A DNA stretch of 64,000 nucleotides, taken from positions 124,001-188,000 of the forward strand of contig JARKPO010000067.1 of assembly GCA_029975215.1 (NCBI GenBank), written 5' to 3'. The notes under the pieces are model-generated. The model was not told where the DNA came from and did no database searches. It was given only the letters and a program-made list of their open reading frames with translations. This stretch comes from Levilinea sp. (GTDB lineage Bacteria > Chloroflexota > Anaerolineae > Anaerolineales > Anaerolineaceae). Below are positions 36,718 to 43,389 of the stretch, piece after piece (positions within the stretch are counted from its first letter, which is position 1; the number at the start of each line of letters is the position of its first letter). Made by a program: the position numbers and the translations under genes.

Positions 36718-37104
36718 TTACTCCTGGGCATCAAATGACTGGATGAACTGCTGTATCTCAATACGGTAGCCGTTCGGGTCTCGCAGGAAGCAGTGGTAGA
36801 TTTGGTATTTGGGGTTCAACACCGGTGGGTGTTCAAATTCAACCCCCAATGCGCTTAAGGATTGGTACCAATCATCAACTTGGGGTGTGGTCAGAGTCAG
36901 GATTACCCCTTCTCGCCCCTCACCTTCAGGCTGCATGCGTTTGCAGAAGCCCACATAGGCTCGCGGAGCGGTTTCGTAAATCCGGCAGTCTCCCTGGTCC
37001 AGTACCAGGCGCAGATGAAGCAGATTTTCATAAAAATGGGCGGTTTCAGTAAGCTTTTGCGTATAGAGAAAGGTGATTTGCCGTTCAATCGTATGAAGAG
37101 GCAT
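36718..37104 (-). CDS. VOC/glyoxalase-fold protein
   Basis: 128 residues. A paired beta-alpha-beta-beta-beta fold (ITFLYTQKLTETAHFYENLLHL ... HCFLRDPNGYRIEIQQF) identifies a vicinal oxygen chelate protein. The terminal FLRDPNGYRIEIQQ carries the usual metal-ligand Glu. I prefer the ATG at 37104, since starting at 37218 would add 38 residues without similarity and run over the promoter of the divergent AOR gene. Specific substrate unknown. Confidence 0.75.
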   Translation of the reverse strand: MPLHTIERQITFLYTQKLTETAHFYENLLHLRLVLDQGDCRIYETAPRAYVGFCKRMQPEGEGREGVILTLTTPQVDDWYQSLSALGVEFEHPPVLNPKYQIYHCFLRDPNGYRIEIQQFIQSFDAQE

Positions 37105-37199
37105 GAGCACACTCGCAAGGATAGGGTGTTGAGCTTTTATCAGTTTAACACAGAACACGCAGCAAAGGTTCTGAATCCCGTCCGAACGGGCAAATAAAG

Positions 37200-37205
37200 T
37201 ATAAT
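37200..37205 (+). promoter_or_regulatory. -10 element (TATAAT) upstream of the AOR gene
   Basis: A perfect TATAAT lies 36 bases before the ATG at 37242. No convincing -35 is seen at the correct distance. Confidence 0.45.
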
Positions 37206-37241
37206 TTGTTGAAATCAACGCTGAAGATCAGGGAGTCATTT

Positions 37242-39206
37242 ATGCGAAACCGCTCAGTTCTGTACGAATTAACTGTGGACTTATCTTCCGGGGAGTGGGG
37301 GGTAGCTTGCCCAACGGATCAAAGTCTGATTGGCCCGGTACAATACGGGTGGGATCGATTTCAGAAAGACCCTGAATCCATGACCTTTGGCGGCGGCCTC
37401 CTGGCAGGTTCACCCTTGCCTGGAACGCGCCGCATGATTTTTACCGGCTATTCGCCGCAATGGCAGGGGTTTTATGTTTCTGCGCTGGGCGGAGCAATGT
37501 ACGTGTTCCACCGTGTGGGTGTGAACTATGTGTGGCTGCGCGGCCAAAGCCCCCAGGATGTGGTGCTGTTTATCAACCACCGCAACGGCGAATACACTGT
37601 TCGCCTTGACCCTGTGCAGCCAGAGGCTATTTGGGCGGGATACACAGACCAGACCGGGCGTACATGGGAAGGTTTTTACGCTCTGCAGCGGTATTTGTTT
37701 GAAAAATACCAGGGAGAATTTGAGGGGGATGCCTGGCGCATTCTCACGGTGGGGCCAGGCGCGCGGTTGACGCGTGAGGGGGCCATTGGTTCAAACGCCA
37801 TCAGGAAGGGTGATATTAGTATTGTGGATGATTGGGCGGGCCGTGGAGGACTGGGTTCGCACCTGTTGCAGCATCACCATGTGGCCGGAATTGTTTTTGG
37901 CGGCGACTGGCAGGATCCTGCTATGAAAGAGGGCAAGGAACTGGATGAATACTTCCTGGCTCACTTTGGCCAGCGAGCTGTTGCTGCAGATATGATCCTG
38001 AGCCAGAAATACCGCTATGTGCCGAAATTTGACACAGGCGGCACCTTTGGGGTCAACATGCACGAAGCCGAGGACCGTCTTTTCAGCTTTAACTATACCT
38101 CCGTGTATCAGCCCAGCCAGCGCCGCATGGACCAGCATCAAAAGCTGATTATGGAGCATTATCTGAAGCAGTTTAATGAGGAGATCATCGCACCCCGCAA
38201 CTTTGATCACTGCGGCGAACCTTGCGCGATTGTCTGCAAGAAATATGTCGGTGAATTCAAAAAGGATTATGAGCCTTATCAGGCGTTAGGCCCTACCTGC
38301 GGTATTTTTGATCAACGTGCAGCTGAATATATCAATAAATGGGTGGATACGATGGGCCTTGATTCCATCCAGATGGGCGGCACCATCGCCTGGGTGATGG
38401 AACTGGTCTCAGAAAAATTGATCCCCGCGCAAGATTTTGGTCTGCCGACAGATGGGCCTCGTTTTGATTTTGTCAGCGAGATGCAGCCAGAAGCATTGGC
38501 GGTATTATCCATGCACAATGCCCGTTACGCCGAAGCAGTTCTGCGCATGATCCTGTTTTCACCCCAAGGCGAGCCTTTCCGAAAGGGGATGCGTTTTGCG
38601 GCCAAATGGCTGGATCAAAAATACGGCATCCGCTCCGTTGATCGCGCCGTCTATACTGCCCACGGCAAGGACGGATGCATGGTTCCCAACCAATATTGGG
38701 TTCCTGGTATGTTTGCACCCATGCCGCTGATGGGCAAGTATTTCTCATACTACGGGGTAGATTTCATGCCCCCTTACGAACTGGGGCGTAAAAATGTAGA
38801 ACGCAATGTGTATGAGTTCTACTCCGAAAACAGCGGCTCCTGTCGGTTCCACCGCCGCTGGGTAGAAGATATTGTGGATGACATCACCCTCAGTCATTTT
38901 GATTTGCAGCTGGATTTTTGGCGGGTAAACTTCGAATTGGCAAAAAGTATCCACAATTTCCAATCCCACCAGTCTTACTTTTGGGAGAGCGAACGTGTGG
39001 TGGATTTAATCCACGCCTATCTGGAATGGTGGTTGGAACGCGGCTTGAAGAATCCTGATTTGGAGCAGTGGGTACAGCGCTTCCGCACTGACAAATGGGC
39101 TGCGGCACGAGAATATTGGGAACAAATGTTCCAGGGTATGTGCGACGCCTTTGCAGAAGGGATGCATGAGCCGCAGCACCAGGAGCACGGTATGCTGCAA
39201 AAATAA
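37242..39206 (+). CDS. Aldehyde:ferredoxin oxidoreductase family tungsten enzyme
   Basis: 654 residues. It would oxidise an aldehyde with a tungsten-bispyranopterin and one 4Fe-4S cluster, passing electrons to ferredoxin. Seen: DDWAGRGGLGSHLL near residue 200 (pterin-binding), the cluster motif CGEPCAIVC near residue 325 with a later PTCGIF, and the downstream DSIQMGG. The first cysteines are spaced CX3CX3C rather than the CX2CX3C of the archaeal prototype. AGGGAG seven bases upstream fixes the ATG at 37242. No ferredoxin or pterin gene is adjacent. Substrate unknown. Confidence 0.87.
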   Translation: MRNRSVLYELTVDLSSGEWGVACPTDQSLIGPVQYGWDRFQKDPESMTFGGGLLAGSPLPGTRRMIFTGYSPQWQGFYVSALGGAMYVFHRVGVNYVWLRGQSPQDVVLFINHRNGEYTVRLDPVQPEAIWAGYTDQTGRTWEGFYALQRYLFEKYQGEFEGDAWRILTVGPGARLTREGAIGSNAIRKGDISIVDDWAGRGGLGSHLLQHHHVAGIVFGGDWQDPAMKEGKELDEYFLAHFGQRAVAADMILSQKYRYVPKFDTGGTFGVNMHEAEDRLFSFNYTSVYQPSQRRMDQHQKLIMEHYLKQFNEEIIAPRNFDHCGEPCAIVCKKYVGEFKKDYEPYQALGPTCGIFDQRAAEYINKWVDTMGLDSIQMGGTIAWVMELVSEKLIPAQDFGLPTDGPRFDFVSEMQPEALAVLSMHNARYAEAVLRMILFSPQGEPFRKGMRFAAKWLDQKYGIRSVDRAVYTAHGKDGCMVPNQYWVPGMFAPMPLMGKYFSYYGVDFMPPYELGRKNVERNVYEFYSENSGSCRFHRRWVEDIVDDITLSHFDLQLDFWRVNFELAKSIHNFQSHQSYFWESERVVDLIHAYLEWWLERGLKNPDLEQWVQRFRTDKWAAAREYWEQMFQGMCDAFAEGMHEPQHQEHGMLQK

Positions 39207-39223
39207 GCAGTGGGGCAGGGGGC

Positions 39224-39871
39224 CTACCGAATCCAGATGCCGTGCCCGCCGCAGATGACGGTGGGTTGCAGAGCGAGTTGCATTTCAAAAGAACGTCTTG
39301 CCAGTTCCTCATCCCAGGTGTTTCCACCCGAAGAGGGGAGCAGCTTGTTCCCGACGATTTGGATCGAATCACCGGAGAACAACACGCCGTGTTCACGCGC
39401 AAAAAACGATACATGCTGGGGGGTGTGCCCGCGGGTATCCAGTACCTCCAGGCCGCCCCAAAACGGTAATATTTGGCCGGCTTCTAAGAGGTGATCGACA
39501 ATACCAGGAGAAGGGCGGTAAAGTGGGGCGATGACGCCGTAGAACAACTTTTGAAATCCCTTCGGTTTCAGCGCGCGTGAAGACACGCCTTTTTGAATGG
39601 CTTCGGCTTCTTGCGGGGACGCATACACAGGCGCAGAGTTGACAGACCGAATTTCAGCCAACGCGCCAAAGTGGTCTCCGTCTGCATGGGTGATAAGAAT
39701 CGCTGTCAGTTCGCGGGGATCTATCCCCACTTTTCGCATGTTGCCAAGCAGCTGGCGTCCATATCCAGGCAAACCTACGTCGACGACCAGGGATTGTGCA
39801 CCGTCCACCAGGATAAACTGGTTGGCAACCAGCGAACTGCTTTGAAAAAGACCGGGGTAAATGGGCTTCAT
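39224..39871 (-). CDS. MBL-fold metallo-hydrolase
   Basis: 215 residues. The metal motif reads THADGDHFGAL, an HxDxDH variant of the usual HxHxDH. Later ligands are DTRGHTPQH, LFSGDSIQ and CGGHGIW. The variant is known from several uncharacterised metallo-hydrolase subgroups. It ends convergently, 17 bases from the AOR gene, and directly follows the gyrase-propeller gene on its own strand. Substrate unknown. Confidence 0.85.
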   Translation of the reverse strand: MKPIYPGLFQSSSLVANQFILVDGAQSLVVDVGLPGYGRQLLGNMRKVGIDPRELTAILITHADGDHFGALAEIRSVNSAPVYASPQEAEAIQKGVSSRALKPKGFQKLFYGVIAPLYRPSPGIVDHLLEAGQILPFWGGLEVLDTRGHTPQHVSFFAREHGVLFSGDSIQIVGNKLLPSSGGNTWDEELARRSFEMQLALQPTVICGGHGIWIR

Positions 39872-39875
39872 TTTC

Positions 39876-40931
39876 CTAACAGTTGAGCAGCGCTGTCACT
39901 TCATCACCGCGCAGGTTCATGCACAATACGCCTTGCACCACACCCTCGGTTTCAGGCACTTCGTCTGCTGGAAAGCGAATGAGTTTTCCCAACCGCGATA
40001 AAACAAACAGGTCTTGATAACGCTCCAGAGCCGCAATGCCCACCACCTGTGTATTTTTAATGGCTTGCTTTCCGCTGCCGCCCAGGCTTTTATTGGCTGC
40101 AAAACTAGGCATAACTCGTACTGTCCCGCGCCCGTCCGCGCTGAGCAGAAATAAGCGGCTGTCATCGTACACCGGCGCAATGCCCACCACCTTCGCTCCT
40201 TCGGCCAGGCGGATGCCCCATTCACCCTGAGGGGGGATCAACTTTTCGCTAAACCGGATCCCCATGCCGTTGCTGGCGGCTAGAAAAATATCGCCATCCC
40301 CGTTGGTCCAGCAGGCACTGGCCAGGGGTCCGTAATCCTGAAAGTTGAGGACGGAAACGCCGGCCTTCATGTGTTCACCAAAGAGGTGATGCCGCAGGCT
40401 GCGCACTCGGCCCGAAGCGGAAACCATCGCCACATACCCCTGGGCGCGTTCTGGCAGGACCACTGCCACGGTTTCACCCGCCTCAAAGGGGATCCTGTCA
40501 AAAATCATCTCCCCGCGGCTGCGAACCGGGCGAAGTTCCAATTTGCTGGAGGGGAACCGGAAAACCCGGCCGTGGTTGGTGAACACCAAAAAATGCTGTG
40601 CAGCGGTCAGGCAAGCCAGAGCGGCTGGCTGATCGGGGGGCTGAACATCCAGATCGAACACGCCCATGCCGCCGCGGTGTTGGCGAGAAAACAAGTGCCT
40701 TTCCGTGCGTTTTACCGCGCCCTGTTGACTGATGGTGATTAACTGGAAGGCCGATGGTGCTTCTTGAGCGATCGGTTCTTCATTAACTGGTGCCTCACGT
40801 TCAACCATTTCGCTGCGGATGGCTGCTGAGCGAGCTGCTCGGGGAGCTTCTAATTGTTGAATTTTTGCTTCCAAATATTCGATGTAAGCGCGCACATCAT
40901 CGGACAGGGATTGTAGATCGGGTCTCTGCAT
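39876..40931 (-). CDS. Stand-alone gyrase-A C-terminal beta-propeller protein
   Basis: 351 residues. The ATG at 40931 (GAGG seven bases upstream) is preferred to the longer frame. A short N-terminal coiled coil (about 5-30) is followed by five or six repeats of the GyrA/ParC C-terminal pinwheel type, each with a form such as FTNHGRVFRFPSSKL, VSASGRVRSLRHHLF or LSRLGKLIRFPADEV. QHRGGMG resembles the GyrA-box QRRGGKG that wraps DNA. There is no breakage-reunion domain or catalytic Tyr. It may wrap or bend DNA, or modulate a topoisomerase. Confidence 0.75.
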   Translation of the reverse strand: MQRPDLQSLSDDVRAYIEYLEAKIQQLEAPRAARSAAIRSEMVEREAPVNEEPIAQEAPSAFQLITISQQGAVKRTERHLFSRQHRGGMGVFDLDVQPPDQPAALACLTAAQHFLVFTNHGRVFRFPSSKLELRPVRSRGEMIFDRIPFEAGETVAVVLPERAQGYVAMVSASGRVRSLRHHLFGEHMKAGVSVLNFQDYGPLASACWTNGDGDIFLAASNGMGIRFSEKLIPPQGEWGIRLAEGAKVVGIAPVYDDSRLFLLSADGRGTVRVMPSFAANKSLGGSGKQAIKNTQVVGIAALERYQDLFVLSRLGKLIRFPADEVPETEGVVQGVLCMNLRGDEVTALLNC

Positions 40932-41156
40932 GGTTACCTCATAAAGCCAGCAATAAGATAGCGTGATTTTATCACCATTTCGGTGGGGGAGGGGGCAATG
41001 GCAGAAGAAAGGTGAAGGCAAGGGTGTACCGTTCCTGTTTCTTTTAGCAGCGAATCGCCCGCGCAGATCGGTTGCACAAGAACTCATTTCTAATCACGTT
41101 CGATGGAAAGTCACGATAGGGGCCAAGTGAGGAAGATTTGTTTGAAAACCTTCTAT

Positions 41157-41174
41157 TGCTTTTGATAAGTATCA
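41157..41174 (+). repeat. Partial dif-like repeat (left arm plus centre)
   Basis: TGCTTTTGATAAGTATCA is identical to 42000-42017. The following bases (CCGCGAAAAAA) match the right arm of the full site only weakly. It lies in the 390-base gap between the gyrase-propeller gene and the first small ORF; I see nothing else definite in that gap. Confidence 0.7.
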
Positions 41175-41321
41175 CCGCGAAAAAACATTCCGCGGGCCTG
41201 TGGCTCATTTTTTGGGGGGGTTGATATTTTATTCGGCGGGTTGTCCTTTTCCCGCGCAGGCGCGCGCCTAGTGGGTTTTTGGAGTAAAAAATTAGCACCA
41301 CCAAAGCGAAAGGATCAAGCT

Positions 41322-41522
41322 ATGAAAACTGCGTACGTTGAAGCGCAAACACCGCAAGAAGCGATTAGGCTTTGCTGTGCATGTGAAGGGGGGTGGATCC
41401 CGGAAGCGGTGCGGGAAGTTGACAGCCTGCAAGAAGGCGTCAAGCGTTGGATCTGTTTTGAGTCCGCTTTGGATGGGGATTTGTGGGACGGCTTCCCTGT
41501 TCAAAAATCGCCTGGCTGTTAG
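41322..41522 (+). CDS. Small orphan ORF 1 of the dif-flanked segment
   Basis: 66 residues, not recognised. It starts MKTAYVEAQTPQEAIRLC, with three Cys in the first 40 residues and an acidic middle, and ends PVQKSPGC. An AAAGG-type site lies about eight bases ahead of the ATG. A longer frame from 41241 is possible but has no ribosome site. It is first of three small co-directional ORFs. No function is proposed. Confidence 0.5.
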   Translation: MKTAYVEAQTPQEAIRLCCACEGGWIPEAVREVDSLQEGVKRWICFESALDGDLWDGFPVQKSPGC

Positions 41523-41563
41523 GTTTCGGATCCCTTCCAGGTTTGAGATAGGTATAAACTCGC

Positions 41564-41740
41564 ATGCTCAAGAACGTGGTCACAAAAAAGCGGTCATCCT
41601 GGCGCGTCAAAAGCGGTTTTTTTGCTTTGCGAAGGATGGTTCGGGCTTTTTGCGCCGCGTTTGACGTGAGGAAAACGGGCGCAAAGTGGGCGGTCTCTCT
41701 TGGTATTATTACGAATACGCGGTCACTTGCCCATGATTAA
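41564..41740 (+). CDS. Small orphan ORF 2 of the dif-flanked segment
   Basis: 58 residues, strongly basic, not recognised: starts MLKNVVTKKRSSWRVK and ends LGIITNTRSLAHD. Its last eight bases overlap the start of ORF 3 (ATGATTAA), a common sign of coupled translation. A weak purine-rich stretch precedes the ATG. It may be DNA- or RNA-binding given its charge. It could also be a chance frame. Confidence 0.35.
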   Translation: MLKNVVTKKRSSWRVKSGFFALRRMVRAFCAAFDVRKTGAKWAVSLGIITNTRSLAHD

Positions 41741-41951
41741 GACAAACAAGCTATCTGTTACCGTTGATATGTGGGCTAAGTCTTTAGGCGTTTCGTCAAG
41801 CGAAATTTATATCTACCTGGAAAAAATCGGAAGATCACCGCACAAGCTTTACAAAGATACTGAGCGTTGCGGGTGGCGTTGGTCATCCAGGCTAGGGCGT
41901 TGGCTTCCGCTGGTTCCTGATTGGGTGTACTGGCTAAAATCGGGGAGGTGA
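41733..41951 (+). CDS. Small orphan ORF 3 of the dif-flanked segment (helix-turn-helix-like)
   Basis: 72 residues, no family recognised. LSVTVDMWAKSLGVSSSEI looks like the helices of a small winged-helix or excisionase-type DNA-binding fold, followed by a Trp/Arg-rich C-terminus (WRWSSRLGRW, DWVYWLKSGR). An excisionase-like role beside a tyrosine recombinase would make sense but is only inference. It is followed after two bases by a consensus promoter. Confidence 0.5.
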   Translation: MIKTNKLSVTVDMWAKSLGVSSSEIYIYLEKIGRSPHKLYKDTERCGWRWSSRLGRWLPLVPDWVYWLKSGR

Positions 41952-41953
41952 GC

Positions 41954-41981
41954 TTGACACAAAAACATCTGTCTCTATAAT
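41954..41981 (+). promoter_or_regulatory. Perfect-consensus sigma-70 promoter facing dif
   Basis: TTGACA (41954-41959), a 16-base spacer, TATAAT (41976-41981). Transcription would begin near 41988, pass through the dif-like palindrome and run toward the recombinase gene, with no ORF for about 370 bases that I trust. Confidence 0.7.
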
Positions 41982-41999
41982 AAAAAAATCCGCTGGTTA

Positions 42000-42029
42000 T
42001 GCTTTTGATAAGTATCATTATCAAAAGCA
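42000..42029 (+). other. dif: Candidate dif site (Xer recombination site)
   Basis: GCTTTTGATAA (42001-42011), central GTATCA (42012-42017), TTATCAAAAGC (42018-42028): 11-6-11 bases, as in bacterial dif. The inner ATAA-N6-TTAT is exactly the conserved core of the E. coli site. The arms are perfectly inverted, and one more base pair extends each to 12. A Xer-type recombinase starts 330 bases downstream. An AT-rich hairpin terminator is the main alternative; it lacks an adjacent T-run and would not explain the second partial copy. Confidence 0.55.
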
Positions 42030-42297
42030 ATTAGATTTCCTCTTTTTCTGAATTCCGTCCCTTCGTTGGTCTGTGCTGCATAAGGTGGCTCAGCCAATTC
42101 ATCACGAACATTGGATTGTCCGGTCTCTGTTGAGCGAGGATCCAAAACGCCCTCTTCTCAATTCTGCGGTCAAATATTCCCCGGTTCATTTACTGACCCC
42201 CATCAACCATCTGGCGGCACTTCCAGGTCTCTGCCCCATGCACATTGCTTTGTTTGAGATTGCCACAAACCATTTTGATATACGATTTGCACTTTAT
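42030..42297. other. AT-rich gap between dif and recombinase
   Basis: No convincing gene. An 88-codon frame (42073-42339) is rich in His and Pro, lacks a ribosome site and resembles no family, so it is not called. The gap may be the untranslated leader of the upstream promoter. Confidence 0.4.
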
Positions 42298-42313
42298 TGT
42301 GAAATATTTCACA
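42298..42313. promoter_or_regulatory. CRP/FNR-type palindrome upstream of the recombinase
   Basis: TGTGAAATATTTCACA is a perfect 16-base palindrome of the form TGTGA-N6-TCACA, centred about 52 bases before the recombinase ATG. It fits a CRP/FNR-family operator. Confidence 0.45.
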
Positions 42314-42342
42314 TATTTTATATGCCTTTTTTCTTCTGATTG

Positions 42343-42351
42343 TGAGATAAT
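42343..42351 (+). promoter_or_regulatory. Extended -10 just before the recombinase ATG
   Basis: TGAGATAAT is an extended -10 (TG-N-GATAAT). Its start point would fall on or next to the A of the ATG at 42358, giving a leaderless message. No Shine-Dalgarno is present, which agrees. Confidence 0.35.
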
Positions 42352-42357
42352 TACTTC

Positions 42358-43365
42358 ATGACAGATCAAACCATCTCGATTTCCCAAGCTGTCGATCGCT
42401 TTCTGGAAGGTGTATCCCTATCTCGCAGCCAGAACACCACCCGCACTTACCGGAATGTGATGAAATTCCTTGAAATTGAGGTGCTGCCGGCTCACCAACT
42501 TTCGTCCAATTCTCCCATCACGGCATTAAAGGAAGATGCAGTTACCTGGCTGGTTTCCGCCATGCGCGGCAAAGCTCCAACCACTGAAAGGCTTCATTTG
42601 ACGGCGCTCAGCCGGTTCTTTGAATTCCTTGCCGCTGAAAACCTGGCTCCCATCAACTTGCCGCGCGTACACTTATTGATCCGCCAGCGCGCCCGCCGCC
42701 CAGGCGTGCGGCTGCCGCAATTCCCGCAGGATGATATCGAAAAAGTGCTGGACTACGCCGAAGGACTGCTCCACGTCACTGTAAAAGACGAATCGGAGCG
42801 TCTGCGCAATTTACGCGACCGCGCCTTTTTGATCACGCTGGCCGATACTGGTCTGCGCGTACATGAGGCCTGCAACTTACGCCGCGGTGATTTGAACTGG
42901 CAGGAAGGCCGTGCGGTGATCATCGGGAAAGGTAATCGCGAAGCCGTCATCCGTTTCACTCGTCGCTCGCAAAGCGCCCTGGAAGATTACTTGCGCGCGC
43001 GCGCGCAGATGGACGGTGCATCAGGTAGGCCGCTGACCGCCCTTCCCCTCTTTGCACGCCATGACCGCGGAAATCAGAAACGCATCAGCGCCATCACCAC
43101 CGCCACAGGCCGCAACATTGTTCGCGATCGGGTTGCACTGGCAATCGGTCCAGAAGCCAAAGGCAGCATCACCCCCCACTCATTTCGGCATTACTTTGTC
43201 ACTCGCATCCTCCAGGCTTCGGGTAACTTGAAGCTGGCTCAAGAATTGGCCCGTCATCGCAACATCGCCGTCACCCAGCGGTACGCCCATTTGTCAGACA
43301 ATGAATTGGACCGCGGATATTTTCAGATCTTTGAAACCAGGAAGAAGGCAACTGCCGAGGAATAA
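42358..43365 (+). CDS. xerC: XerC/XerD-type tyrosine recombinase
   Basis: 335 residues. An N-terminal SAM-like core-binding domain (about 8-105) is followed by the catalytic domain with Arg in TGLRVHEA, Lys in IGKGNR, HSFRHYF (His and Arg), RHRNIAVTQRY with His and the nucleophile Tyr in TQRYAHL or slightly downstream. Length and motif layout suit chromosomal Xer proteins as well as phage-type integrases. A dif-like palindrome lies just upstream, favouring a Xer role. Start: no Shine-Dalgarno; possibly leaderless. The PLD-like gene follows in the same direction after 24 bases. Confidence 0.88.
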   Translation: MTDQTISISQAVDRFLEGVSLSRSQNTTRTYRNVMKFLEIEVLPAHQLSSNSPITALKEDAVTWLVSAMRGKAPTTERLHLTALSRFFEFLAAENLAPINLPRVHLLIRQRARRPGVRLPQFPQDDIEKVLDYAEGLLHVTVKDESERLRNLRDRAFLITLADTGLRVHEACNLRRGDLNWQEGRAVIIGKGNREAVIRFTRRSQSALEDYLRARAQMDGASGRPLTALPLFARHDRGNQKRISAITTATGRNIVRDRVALAIGPEAKGSITPHSFRHYFVTRILQASGNLKLAQELARHRNIAVTQRYAHLSDNELDRGYFQIFETRKKATAEE

Positions 43366-43389
43366 GCTTGGCTCAGGAGGATGCCAATC

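Larger units (their letters stand above)
41157..42029 (+). mobile_element. Candidate mini Xer-exploiting (IMEX-like) insertion at dif
   Basis: A segment bounded on the right by a full dif-like site and on the left by a partial copy in which 18 bases (left arm plus central hexamer) are identical and the right arm is replaced. It holds three small same-strand ORFs of 66, 58 and 72 codons, the last two overlapping, and a perfect-consensus promoter. This layout is what Xer-mediated integration of a small circle next to dif would leave. It carries no recognisable replication or coat gene, so it may be a remnant or satellite. The call rests on site geometry and needs comparison with related genomes. 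Confidence 0.4.

Noticed and set aside
41338..41664. 108-codon frame overlapping small ORFs 1 and 2
   Set aside because: Very basic composition and no start site. It shares most of ORF 1, which has a better ribosome site.
41700..41720. GGTATTATTAC resembling a rolling-circle nicking nonamer (TAATATTAC)
   Set aside because: No stem-loop around it and no Rep gene in the segment, so the likeness is probably chance.
42000..42029. Palindrome read as an ordinary rho-independent terminator
   Set aside because: The stem is AT-rich and has no immediate T-run. The exact 11-6-11 spacing and the partial repeat at 41157 are better explained by a Xer site, though this alternative is not excluded.
42073..42339. 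88-codon ORF between the dif candidate and the recombinase gene
   Set aside because: No ribosome site, His/Pro-rich odd composition ending in a Phe run, and overlap with the CRP-like palindrome. It looks like a chance frame.
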